Positions 22,319 to 30,876 of a stretch of DNA of 64,000 nucleotides are shown one piece after another. The translations under genes were made by a program, and so were the position numbers. Each line of letters opens with the position of its first letter. Positions within the stretch are counted from its first letter, which is position 1. This DNA is from Coxiellaceae bacterium (GTDB taxonomy: Bacteria; Pseudomonadota; Gammaproteobacteria; UBA9339), in contig JAISFD010000016.1 in NCBI GenBank assembly GCA_031263815.1, positions 1 to 64,000 of the forward strand, given 5' to 3'. Under the pieces are notes generated by a model, which worked only from the letters and a program-made list of their open reading frames with translations, did not search any database and was not told where the DNA came from.

Positions 22319-22516
22319 CAAGCGTGTCGCTATGCTCACTATTCGCATGGCCGCAACACATTGTTGTGCTTCGCACACCGCAGCCGTCCTGCGGCTGAAA
22401 AACGCTACATTAACTTAACGCTCACTATAGATTTTTTAGCACTCACTCCGTTCTGCTAAAAATCGTCAGCTACCGCAGACTACTCTCCTTCGCTTCGCTC
22501 TCCCTGGCTCACAGCG
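22319..22516 (-). repeat. Dispersed modular hairpin repeat, copy 3 (lacks the terminal TTTTAGG/CCTAAAA hairpin)
   Basis: Reverse complement of copy 4 except that ctgattttaggggtcacgatggcctaaaatcta is missing between gcgaa and tagtgagc. Confidence 0.93.
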
Positions 22517-22520
22517 GATG

Positions 22521-23098
22521 CATATGAGAGAAAGAAGTCTATTTTAAAATTGCAGAAGAAATTAGAAAAAAATCATAATCCCAAGAATGTTATATCTAAT
22601 TATGTTATGGATATCAAAAATATTTATTAATTGATGGCGAAGCAACACTTAAGATTAATGAAGAAAAATTAGCCAAAGAATCTGAGTGGGATGGGTTATC
22701 TGGAGTTTACACCAAACAAACAAAGTTAAGTGATATAGAAATTTTCAGCCATTATAGATCACTATCACAGATTGAAGAATCATTTAGAATTTAACAAGCA
22801 TGATCTAAACATTAGGCCCATTTACCATTGGATACCGAAAAGAGTCAAGGCACATATAGTGATATCATTTATGGCATTTGCCTGTGTTAGACACTTGGAA
22901 TATCGAATAAAGATGCAGTATAAAAAACCATCACCAAAAGCAATTAGGCAGGAACTACTAAAAGTCAGGTCTGGTATAATAAAAGTTCAACATACCAAAG
23001 AGAAATATTTTATACCGACTAAAGTAGGTACAGACGCAAAACAAATCTATCGTTCCTTTGGTATAAAACCGCAAAATAGAATCCAAGCTATTATGTAG
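22521..23098 (+). pseudogene. Degraded IS1634/IS4-type DDE transposase, C-terminal part
   Basis: DGEATLKINEEKLAKESEWDGLSGVYTKQTKLSDIEIFSHYRSLSQIEESFRI | frameshift | KHDLNIRPIYHWIPKRVKAHIVISFMAFACVRHLEYRIK; multiple stops upstream. Confidence 0.85.
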
Positions 23099-23140
23099 TG
23101 TCCTTTCTAGTTATTCAACTATAATAAAATCAAGGCCTTA

Positions 23141-23412
23141 AGTCACTTTATTCTCAAACTCGGGAGAAAGATACAACAAGAATTTCCTGAGCTTGGCAAA
23201 AGGTATTGGGGAAGACATTTTTGGGGCAGGGGCTATTTTAGCACTACTAGCACTACTAGTGGTAATGTAACCGACGACATGATTGATGAATATATTAACA
23301 CCCATATTGATGCTTATAAACCTGACAATGTTTCAAACTTTTCTTTAGAAAACGTTCCCGGCTTTTAGCCGTAATGTTCAACCTACCAATTTTAATTGGT
23401 AGTGGTTGAGTT
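23141..23412 (+). mobile_element. IS200/IS605-type tnpA C-terminal remnant with right-end hairpin
   Basis: Translation SHFILKLGRKIQQEFPELGKRYWGRHFWGRGYFSTTSTTSGNVTDDMIDEYINTHIDAYKPDNVSNFSLENVPGF*, followed by hairpin caacctaccaattttaattggtagtggttg (23379-23408). Confidence 0.82.
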
Positions 23413-23506
23413 TTACTTGAATGTGAAAAGTATATTTTTGATTTTCCTGAGTACTTGGGTTAGTATATTACATCTAATTGTTTCACGTTAAGATACAGGG
23501 AGAACT

Positions 23507-24139
23507 ATGGTAGATGATGCCGTTGAATTAGTGCGGTTACGCAATAATTTTTACCGTGATAACTATCGACGTTTAGTAGGAGTTTTACTTGTTTTATTAG
23601 TGATAATTGTAGTTTTAGTAGGGACCATACTGTATCAATTAGTGAATCGTCCAGAACCCAGATATTTTGCCACAACAGTTGATGGCAGAATCATGCCTCT
23701 TTATCCTTTATCTGAGCCAGTGTTATCTCCTGGGGAACTGTTGCAATGGGCTCACCGTGCTGCTGTAGCAGCATATACTTATAATTTTGTTAACTATCGT
23801 GATGCCATGCAGGAACTACAGAATCAATTTACCCCTGATGGTTGGAGATATTATGAAGATGCTCTAAGGGTTTCTAGAAATCTTGAAATGGTTATAGCTA
23901 AAAAATTAGTAGTGTCTGCGGTTGCTACAGGTACTCCCGTTATTTTGGATCAAGCTGTAATTAATGGTAGGTACTCTTGGAAAGTTCAAATTCCACTTTT
24001 GGTGAATTATCAAAGTCCTAATGAACAAACTCAACGCCCAGTAGTAGTTATGATGATTATTAGCCGTGTGCCCACGGTTGATATGCCTAAAGGTATTGCG
24101 ATAGTAAGTTTTGTAGCTTCCGAAGGCAGCACTGGATAG
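23507..24139 (+). CDS. icmL: Dot/Icm core protein IcmL/DotI
   Basis: AVELVRLRNNFYRDNYRRLVGVLLVLLVIIVVLVG...RYFATTVDGRIMPLYPLSEPVLSPGELLQWAHRAAVAAYTYNFVNYRDAMQEL. Confidence 0.95.
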   Translation: MVDDAVELVRLRNNFYRDNYRRLVGVLLVLLVIIVVLVGTILYQLVNRPEPRYFATTVDGRIMPLYPLSEPVLSPGELLQWAHRAAVAAYTYNFVNYRDAMQELQNQFTPDGWRYYEDALRVSRNLEMVIAKKLVVSAVATGTPVILDQAVINGRYSWKVQIPLLVNYQSPNEQTQRPVVVMMIISRVPTVDMPKGIAIVSFVASEGSTG

Positions 24140-24142
24140 CAT

Positions 24143-25255
24143 ATGAAAGTATTTCTTATTTTATTAGTTACAATTTTTATATGTTGGCAAAGTGTTTTTG
24201 CAGTTCCTAGAACTACTGCAAAATCGCAACGGGAGCAGAAAGAATCTCAAGAAAAATTAGAACAATTACAACAGCTTTTAGAGCGAGTAGTTAAGAGTGG
24301 AGATACTTCAATGCCGATTGCTACTTCAACATCTGAAAATGTCCCGACTAGTGAACAAGAGTCGTTTGTGAGTGTCGCTAACTCTTCTTCTGCTTTTGCT
24401 TCGGATGCTGATCAGAGTCAAGTCAGTCAAACAAGTCAAAATATTAATGATAAAGTAACTGGTACCGAATCATTACAACCCAATTTGTATGATGAGGCTT
24501 TTTCTAGTGTTGTTAATCAATTACTTCCTATGTCACCTCCTCAAATTGCAAAACTGCGAGAAGTATTCGCAGAAAGTCAACAAGCCGCAGCCATACCACC
24601 AGGTATTCCATCTAGACCGACATCTACATCATTATTAGTAGATCAATCGGTTGGAGCTTCTCCACCTGTAATTAGATTAGGTCCAGGTATTATTACTTCA
24701 TTAGTATTTGTAGACGGAACAGGTCAACCATGGCCAATTGAAGCCTATAATATAGGAGATCCTACAGCTGCTAATATTCAATGGAATCGCAAAAACAACA
24801 TTTTGTTTGTACAATCAGCTACTTTTTATAAACGGTTTAATTTAGCAGTTATTTTACGTGATTTACCCACTCCTGTAATGATAACTTTAATATCTGGACA
24901 AGCTGCGGTTGATTATAGAGTAGATTTGCGTGTTCCTGGATTTGGTCCTAATGCCGTTTTTGTGCAAAGCGGAATTCCAGAATCAGCTAATCCAATATTG
25001 CTTGATGTATTGAATGGAATACCACCGAGAAAGAGTAAAACACTGCGAGTTAGTGGGGGAGATTGCCAAGCGTGGTTATTAAATAAAAAACTATATTTGC
25101 GTACCAGATTAAATATAATTTCACCTGGGTGGCAATCTATTATGAGTAGTATAGATGGTACTCATGCTTATCAACTTCAACCTGCGCCAGTAATTTTAGC
25201 ACTGAAAAATGATCAGGATAAGATTTTGACATTAATGCTTGAAGGACTAGAATGA
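24143..25255 (+). CDS. icmK: Dot/Icm outer-membrane core protein IcmK/DotH
   Basis: PGIITSLVFVDGTGQPWPIEAYNIGDP...; syntenic position between icmL and icmE. Confidence 0.95.
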   Translation: MKVFLILLVTIFICWQSVFAVPRTTAKSQREQKESQEKLEQLQQLLERVVKSGDTSMPIATSTSENVPTSEQESFVSVANSSSAFASDADQSQVSQTSQNINDKVTGTESLQPNLYDEAFSSVVNQLLPMSPPQIAKLREVFAESQQAAAIPPGIPSRPTSTSLLVDQSVGASPPVIRLGPGIITSLVFVDGTGQPWPIEAYNIGDPTAANIQWNRKNNILFVQSATFYKRFNLAVILRDLPTPVMITLISGQAAVDYRVDLRVPGFGPNAVFVQSGIPESANPILLDVLNGIPPRKSKTLRVSGGDCQAWLLNKKLYLRTRLNIISPGWQSIMSSIDGTHAYQLQPAPVILALKNDQDKILTLMLEGLE

Positions 25256-25256
25256 T

Positions 25257-28199
25257 ATGGTTTTAAAAAACAAAATTAATACTGCAAAAGATGTATTATC
25301 TAGTACTAAATCGCGGATGGTAGTTGTTATTTTAATAATTATTGTTATTTTGGTGTTGTTAGTAACTTATGTTAAATACAAACGTTCACAATTACCTGCT
25401 GCGGGATTAAGATCGTCAATGACAGAGATCCCTGGTATAAGTTCTATTCCAGGTATTGGTCAGCCTACTAGAGAGTATGTTAAGTTACAGGAACAACAGA
25501 ATATAGAATTGGCTGCAGAAGCTGCACGTAGAGGAACATCAGCAATGCCAACGGTGACTCGTACTACCTATTTAGATACGGGAGTTTCTACTGATTTATC
25601 AAGGCAAGCAGGAGCGATATCTGTTGCTGGTTGTAGTGTTGATGAGTTAGGACGGGCGCGTACCGCAGGAGTTACTGCTAGTGAACTTCGCTGTCGTGGC
25701 TGTAGTTTGGCAGCGCTTAAAGCAGCTGGATTTAGTGCTGGTGAGTTACGTGATGCGGGTTTTAGTGCTAAGGATCTTAAAGATGCTGGGTTTAGTGCTA
25801 ACGATCTTAAAAATGCTGGATTTAGTGCCAAAGATCTTAAAGCTGCTGGATTTAGTGCCAAAGAATTAGCTAATGCTGGTTTTACTGCTGGTGAACTACA
25901 TGCAGCTGGTTTTAATGCTAAAGAGTTAAAGGATATCGGGTTTAGTGCTAACGATCTTAAAAATGCTGGATTTAGCGCCCAAGATCTCAAAGCTGCTGGA
26001 TTTGATGCTAAAGAATTAGCTAGTGCTGGTTTTACTGCTGGTGAACTACATGCAGCTGGTTTTAGTGCTCAAGAGTTAAAGGATATCGGGTTTAGTGCTA
26101 ACGATCTTAAAAATGCTAAATCAAATGCTGTTTCTAGCAATAAATGTGATGCTAAAACATTGCAAGAAGCACGTGGTAAAGGAGTATTAGCCAGTGAGCT
26201 TAAAAAACTTGGATGTAGTGTAGCTGCTTTAAGAGCAGCTGGTTATACAGCTTCTGAATTAAAAGCAGCTGGTTTTAGTGCTAAAGAGTTAAAAGATGCT
26301 GGATTTAATGCTGCAGATTTACGAGCTGCAGGGTTTAGTGCCAAAGATTTACGTAATGCTGGTTTTAGTCCACAAGAGTTAAGGACAGCGGGTTTTAGTG
26401 CTAAAGATCTTAAGGATGCTGGGTTTAGTGCTGGTGAATTAAAAAATGCGGGTTTTAGTGCTAAGGATCTTAAAGATGCTGGCTTTAGTGCTAATGAATT
26501 AAAAAATGCCGGTTTTAGTACAGGGGAGCTGAGTACAGCTGGTTTTAAACCTAATGAGTTATTAGCAGCAGGTTTTACAAATGGTGATCTAGTTAGAGCT
26601 GGCGTTGTAGCTAGTTTGGGTGAGAAGAAAGAGGAAATTGGTGCATGTAGTACCGATAATTTAAAAAAAGCACGAGCCGAAGGGGTTGATGCCACTAAAT
26701 TAAAAAATCTTGGGTGTAGTGCAGCTGCATTAAAAGCAGCTGGTTTTAGTGCTAAAGAATTAAAAGATGCTGGATTTAATGCTGCAGATTTACGTAATGC
26801 TGGTTTTAGTCCACAAGAGTTAAGGACAGCGGATTTTAGTGCTAAAGATCTTAAAGGTGCAGGTTTTAGTGCTGGTGAATTGAGAAATGCAGGTTTTAGC
26901 GCAGGAGAACTAAGTGAAGCTGGTTTTAATCCTAGTGAATTATTAGCAGCGGGTTTCACAAGTGGTGATCTAGCTAGTTTAGGCGAGAAGAAAAGGGAGA
27001 CTGGTGCTTGTAGTGCTGATAATTTAAAAAAAGCACGAGCCGAAGGGGTTGATGCCGCAAAATTAAAAAATCTTGGGTGTAGTGCAACAGCATTAAAAGC
27101 GGCTGGATTTAGTGCTCAAGAGTTAAAAAATGCTGGCTTTAGTGCTGGTGAATTAAAAAATGCCGGTTTTAGTGCTAAAGATCTCAAAAGTGCTGGGTTT
27201 AGTGTTGGTGAGTTACGTGATGCCGGTTTTAGTGCTAAGGAGCTAAAAGCTGCTGGCTTTAGTGCCAAAGAATTAGCTAATGCTGGTTTTAGTACTGATG
27301 AATTACGTGATGCTGGAGTTACTTCAGTTGATGATGAAAGAGTTAAAAATGACGGTATTAAGAATCAGGAAGTACTTTCAGATTTTTCTAATTTGCAAGA
27401 TCAGATAGGAAGATTAAGTGCTGATCGTATTGCCGAAATGAATGATCAGGAAATAGAGAATTTTATTAGGCAACAACAAGCCATGATGTTGATGCAGGCT
27501 AATCAACTTTTTTCGACATGGTCAGCTATTCCTTCCCAGCAATATGTTCAAGGGGAAATTCCTAAACCTAGTGCAGAGAAGGAGAGAACTTTATCACAAG
27601 AAGAACAGAAAGCTGAAGCTTTAAAAAATTCTGATATTTATAAGGCGGGTAGTATCATTTTTGCTACTTTAGATACGGAAGTTAATTCTGATGAAAATAG
27701 TCCAGTTACTGCTACTATTATTCAGGGACCACTATCGGGTTCTAAAGTTGTTGGTAATTTTCAACGTGTTGATAAGAAAGTTTTATTACAATTTAGTGTA
27801 TTAAGTATTCCTCGACTTGTTAGTAGCATTCCGATTAATGCGGTGGCAATGGATCCTGATACTGCTAAAACTGCTTTAGCTTCCAGTGTTGATAATCACT
27901 ATATGCTACGTTACGGTACCTTATTTGCATCATCTTTTATCGGTGGCTTAGGTCAAGCTATCCAAGATTCCGGTAGTCAAATACAATCGACTATAACTGG
28001 GACTGTGGTGACAAAACCGGCTTTAAATACGGCACAAAAGATTATGTCGGCTTTAGGTATCGTAGGGCAACAATTTAGCTCGGCTTTGGCATCAAAGATT
28101 AATACACCACCAACGATTAAAGTAAGTGCTGGAACCGGTATAGCCTTATTGTTGATGGCCGATTTGGCGATACCTAAAGATCAACAAACTGAAACTTAA
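25257..28199 (+). CDS. icmE: Dot/Icm core protein IcmE/DotG (VirB10-like C-terminus, about 40 decapeptide repeats)
   Basis: N-terminal TM, AGFSAKELKD-type tandem repeats, C-terminal VirB10-like domain (GSIIFATLDTEVNSDENSPVTATIIQGPLSGSKVVGNFQ). Confidence 0.96.
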   Translation: MVLKNKINTAKDVLSSTKSRMVVVILIIIVILVLLVTYVKYKRSQLPAAGLRSSMTEIPGISSIPGIGQPTREYVKLQEQQNIELAAEAARRGTSAMPTVTRTTYLDTGVSTDLSRQAGAISVAGCSVDELGRARTAGVTASELRCRGCSLAALKAAGFSAGELRDAGFSAKDLKDAGFSANDLKNAGFSAKDLKAAGFSAKELANAGFTAGELHAAGFNAKELKDIGFSANDLKNAGFSAQDLKAAGFDAKELASAGFTAGELHAAGFSAQELKDIGFSANDLKNAKSNAVSSNKCDAKTLQEARGKGVLASELKKLGCSVAALRAAGYTASELKAAGFSAKELKDAGFNAADLRAAGFSAKDLRNAGFSPQELRTAGFSAKDLKDAGFSAGELKNAGFSAKDLKDAGFSANELKNAGFSTGELSTAGFKPNELLAAGFTNGDLVRAGVVASLGEKKEEIGACSTDNLKKARAEGVDATKLKNLGCSAAALKAAGFSAKELKDAGFNAADLRNAGFSPQELRTADFSAKDLKGAGFSAGELRNAGFSAGELSEAGFNPSELLAAGFTSGDLASLGEKKRETGACSADNLKKARAEGVDAAKLKNLGCSATALKAAGFSAQELKNAGFSAGELKNAGFSAKDLKSAGFSVGELRDAGFSAKELKAAGFSAKELANAGFSTDELRDAGVTSVDDERVKNDGIKNQEVLSDFSNLQDQIGRLSADRIAEMNDQEIENFIRQQQAMMLMQANQLFSTWSAIPSQQYVQGEIPKPSAEKERTLSQEEQKAEALKNSDIYKAGSIIFATLDTEVNSDENSPVTATIIQGPLSGSKVVGNFQRVDKKVLLQFSVLSIPRLVSSIPINAVAMDPDTAKTALASSVDNHYMLRYGTLFASSFIGGLGQAIQDSGSQIQSTITGTVVTKPALNTAQKIMSALGIVGQQFSSALASKINTPPTIKVSAGTGIALLLMADLAIPKDQQTET
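25629..27330 (+). repeat. In-frame tandem 30-nt (decapeptide) repeats within icmE/dotG, four higher-order blocks
   Basis: Repeating ggttttagtgctaaagatcttaaagatgct-like units encoding AGFSAxELxx; blocks begin with C-x(n)-AR-x-x-GV-x-x-x-x-L-x-x-x-GCS cap. Confidence 0.93.
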
Positions 28200-28227
28200 A
28201 ATGATTTTATAAATTAGAGGTATAACT

Positions 28228-29052
28228 ATGGATGATAGGACAACATCTCTGAGTGAAACTGCTGAATATAAATTTACTGAATCTGAGGCTGATTTGAATA
28301 GTAGTGATTCGGTAATTTCTGATGAACTCAAACAATCTCCTGCGAAATTTAGTTTGCAAAATGCTGCATGGCGTCGTTTTTTGGTCCCAGGATCGATAGT
28401 AATAGCTATTTTACTGCTTTATGCGGGATTTAATTTCTACGCGGCTAGGAAAACTCGTATTGCTGAGCAGAAAAAAATTACGCTACAAGAAGGAGCAGCG
28501 TTAGTCCAAAAGCAAGATGTGAAGTTGGAATCTGCACCAAAGAAATCGACAGGTGGTATAAGATTGGAGCTTTCTACGGGTAGTAACCTGGTGCCAAAGT
28601 CTGAGCAGATACAGGAAATGCAGCGGATGCAAAGTACGCTCCAACAAAAAGTTGATAATATAATGCAATATGTTCAACAGGTGATAGATAATCAGGGGCG
28701 TATAACTACTCTAAATGATAGTGTTGCCAAAATAGAGCAAGATTTACCTGCTATTAATCAGAATATTGAACAGCTTACTTCTGTAATGCAGCAAACGTTG
28801 CAAGAGGTGGAAAAATTAAAAATCTCATTGCAAAAACCTAAAAAGAAGGTCGTTAAGCCGCCAGTTGCTTATCATGTATGCGCAATTGTACCAGGTCGTG
28901 TGTGGTTAGAATCTGCTGAAGGTAAAAATGTTACTTTACGTGTTGGTGATAAGTTAGAAGGATATGGGGTAGTTAGAGTTATTTCTCCTCGTCAAGGGAT
29001 GGTAATTATGAGTAATGGCTCAATAATTCAGTATGGTGTCAACGATTTTTAA
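28228..29052 (+). CDS. icmG: Dot/Icm inner-membrane protein IcmG/DotF
   Basis: Single TM, coiled coil, C-terminal VPGRVWLESAEGKNVTLRVGDKLEGYGVVRVISPRQGMVIMSNG. Confidence 0.9.
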   Translation: MDDRTTSLSETAEYKFTESEADLNSSDSVISDELKQSPAKFSLQNAAWRRFLVPGSIVIAILLLYAGFNFYAARKTRIAEQKKITLQEGAALVQKQDVKLESAPKKSTGGIRLELSTGSNLVPKSEQIQEMQRMQSTLQQKVDNIMQYVQQVIDNQGRITTLNDSVAKIEQDLPAINQNIEQLTSVMQQTLQEVEKLKISLQKPKKKVVKPPVAYHVCAIVPGRVWLESAEGKNVTLRVGDKLEGYGVVRVISPRQGMVIMSNGSIIQYGVNDF

Positions 29053-29085
29053 GGCTATTTTGCTGAAGATACTTTTCACAAATTA

Positions 29086-29733
29086 TTGTGGATAATAAAT
29101 ATGCTTTACAACACCAAATTTTCAAGTAAACAACAATATTATTGGATAATAATACTAACACTTCTAGTTTTACCCTTGACCTCTGTTGAGGCCCAGATTG
29201 ATTGGAATACAATGCTTAATTCATTGAAGTCGAATGCAGGTCCTATAATTCGTTTTATAGTAGCAACATCATATGTAATCGGTTTATGGTTTATAATTTC
29301 AGCTGTTTCAGAATTAAAGAAAGTGGGGCAATCCTCGTATATGCAAGCTCAGCAGTCTGCTATTGCTGAGCCATTAGTAAAATTTATTGTAGGTTTGTTA
29401 TTACTATATTTACCAACTGTTATAGATGTTAGTGTATGGACTATATGGGGACATACTGCTATGGGACCAGAAGGGAAAAGTTATATGGAATATATTCCAA
29501 GTGGTGGTGACCCATTCGGTTCTATAAAAGCAGGTTCTATTACTATTGTTAGAGTAGTGGGTTATGTTTCTTTTGTTCGCGGTCTTATTATGTTAAGTCG
29601 TACCTCTCATGCAGGATCTCAACCAGGTACTTTTGGTAAAGGTATCATTCATATGGTAGGGGGAATTTTGGCAATTAATATTGTAGAAACCATTAGAGTA
29701 ATTGGGAATACTTTAGGATTTGTTACCATTTAA
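29086..29733 (+). CDS. icmC: Dot/Icm protein IcmC/DotE
   Basis: Multi-TM; GPIIRFIVATSYVIGLWFIISAVSELKKVGQSSYMQAQQ; position. Confidence 0.88.
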   Translation: MWIINMLYNTKFSSKQQYYWIIILTLLVLPLTSVEAQIDWNTMLNSLKSNAGPIIRFIVATSYVIGLWFIISAVSELKKVGQSSYMQAQQSAIAEPLVKFIVGLLLLYLPTVIDVSVWTIWGHTAMGPEGKSYMEYIPSGGDPFGSIKAGSITIVRVVGYVSFVRGLIMLSRTSHAGSQPGTFGKGIIHMVGGILAINIVETIRVIGNTLGFVTI

Positions 29734-29793
29734 GTAGTATCATTTTTTGTATTAGTAGAGTAAAATTAAACTACTTTATTAAGGAGATGAAAT

Positions 29794-30189
29794 ATGTTAG
29801 ATAAACAAGTGATTAAGCGAGTAATTTCAATTGGTTTTGGAATGGTATGTTGTTATGGAGTTGATGTTTTGGCAGCCAATGATATTTCTGGGATTGTTAA
29901 TACTGTAAGCGGGACTTACAAAAGTATTGGTCAGCTAATGACTGCAACAGCATATTTAGCTGGATTTGGTTTAGTAATAGCAGCTATTTTTAAATTTAAG
30001 CAGCATAAAGATAATCCACAACAAGTACCAATGGGAACCCCTATTACAATGCTATTAGTTGGTGTTGCCTTAATTTTTCTTCCTAACATTATTCAACCAG
30101 CAGGTACCAGTATTTTTGGTAATAATGCTTCTACCGGTGGATTTAGTGGTAGTGGTGTTAATAATATTCCAGGTGGTGACGGTACCTAA
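29794..30189 (+). CDS. icmD: Dot/Icm protein IcmD/DotP
   Basis: Signal peptide, two TM, GQLMTATAYLAGFGLVIAAIFKFKQHKDNPQQVPMGTPITMLLVG. Confidence 0.9.
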   Translation: MLDKQVIKRVISIGFGMVCCYGVDVLAANDISGIVNTVSGTYKSIGQLMTATAYLAGFGLVIAAIFKFKQHKDNPQQVPMGTPITMLLVGVALIFLPNIIQPAGTSIFGNNASTGGFSGSGVNNIPGGDGT

Positions 30190-30232
30190 AACATAACTCT
30201 AAAAATATCTTTGCTAGGATAATAAGGTATTT

Positions 30233-30862
30233 ATGATGGGCTTATATCCAATAAAGCTAGCTGTCACTCCTGAGGGGTGGCGGCTTTTTTCCATAAGGAA
30301 AGTTGATCTAGCATTTCAAGCATTTAAGCGTCAAGTACTTAAACGAGATCGGTATGTCTGTCAATATTGTGGATTTCAAGCCACAAAATATCAAGAAGTA
30401 GTAAATGTTGACAACAATTACCATAATAATAAGATCTCAAATTTGACAACAGCTTGCTGTTTTTGTGTGCAATGTTTCTTTAGTGAGGCTGTTGGTAAAG
30501 ATGACTATGGTGGGGGAGTGTTAATTTATCTACCCGAGATTAGTCAGAATGATCTCAATGGTTTTTGTCATATTTTATTTTGTGCTATATCTAATCACAC
30601 GAGTTTTACTGCTGATGCTCAAGATGTTTATCGTAGTTTAAAGTCACGCTCTACAGTGGTTGAAGAATATCTTGGTGAAGGGATGAGTGATCCTTCTTTG
30701 TTTGGGCGAATGCTAATAGGTGCTTCAGAAGAGGATAGAAAAAAGATTGGAGGAGTAGTATTGCCTTTCTTAAGATTGTTACCGTCATATAGTAAATTTA
30801 GTGACCAGGTTAAAAGTTGGTCTGAAGATGCTTTGGATGATGTACAAAAGGTAGATGAATAA
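30233..30862 (+). CDS. icmJ: Dot/Icm protein IcmJ/DotN (zinc-binding, HNH-like fold)
   Basis: LKRDRYVCQYCGFQATKYQEVVNVDNNYHNNKISNLTTACCFCVQCFF. Confidence 0.93.
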   Translation: MMGLYPIKLAVTPEGWRLFSIRKVDLAFQAFKRQVLKRDRYVCQYCGFQATKYQEVVNVDNNYHNNKISNLTTACCFCVQCFFSEAVGKDDYGGGVLIYLPEISQNDLNGFCHILFCAISNHTSFTADAQDVYRSLKSRSTVVEEYLGEGMSDPSLFGRMLIGASEEDRKKIGGVVLPFLRLLPSYSKFSDQVKSWSEDALDDVQKVDE

Positions 30863-30876
30863 ATGCGTGTAAGTTT

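Noticed and set aside
22233-22418. 61-aa ORF MKTAVGLQQMKIKKYAK...
   Set aside because: Out of frame with icmX and mostly made of repeat copy 3; chance ORF.
22428-22470. Possible CIRCE-like site in the dispersed repeat (TTAGCAGAACGGAGTGAGTGCTAA)
   Set aside because: Right half-site is perfect, but the left half matches only partly and the spacer is about 6 nt instead of 9; best explained as the repeat's own hairpin.
25568-26959. Long antisense ORFs (25568-25990 and 26243-26959, minus) rich in LALNPAxLRS repeats
   Set aside because: They mirror the codon periodicity of the icmE decapeptide repeats on the opposite strand; no RBS or independent family signal.
25629-27330. CRISPR-like regular 30-nt repeats
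   Set aside because: Repeats are in-frame coding decapeptides of DotG with no unique spacers; no cas genes in the window.
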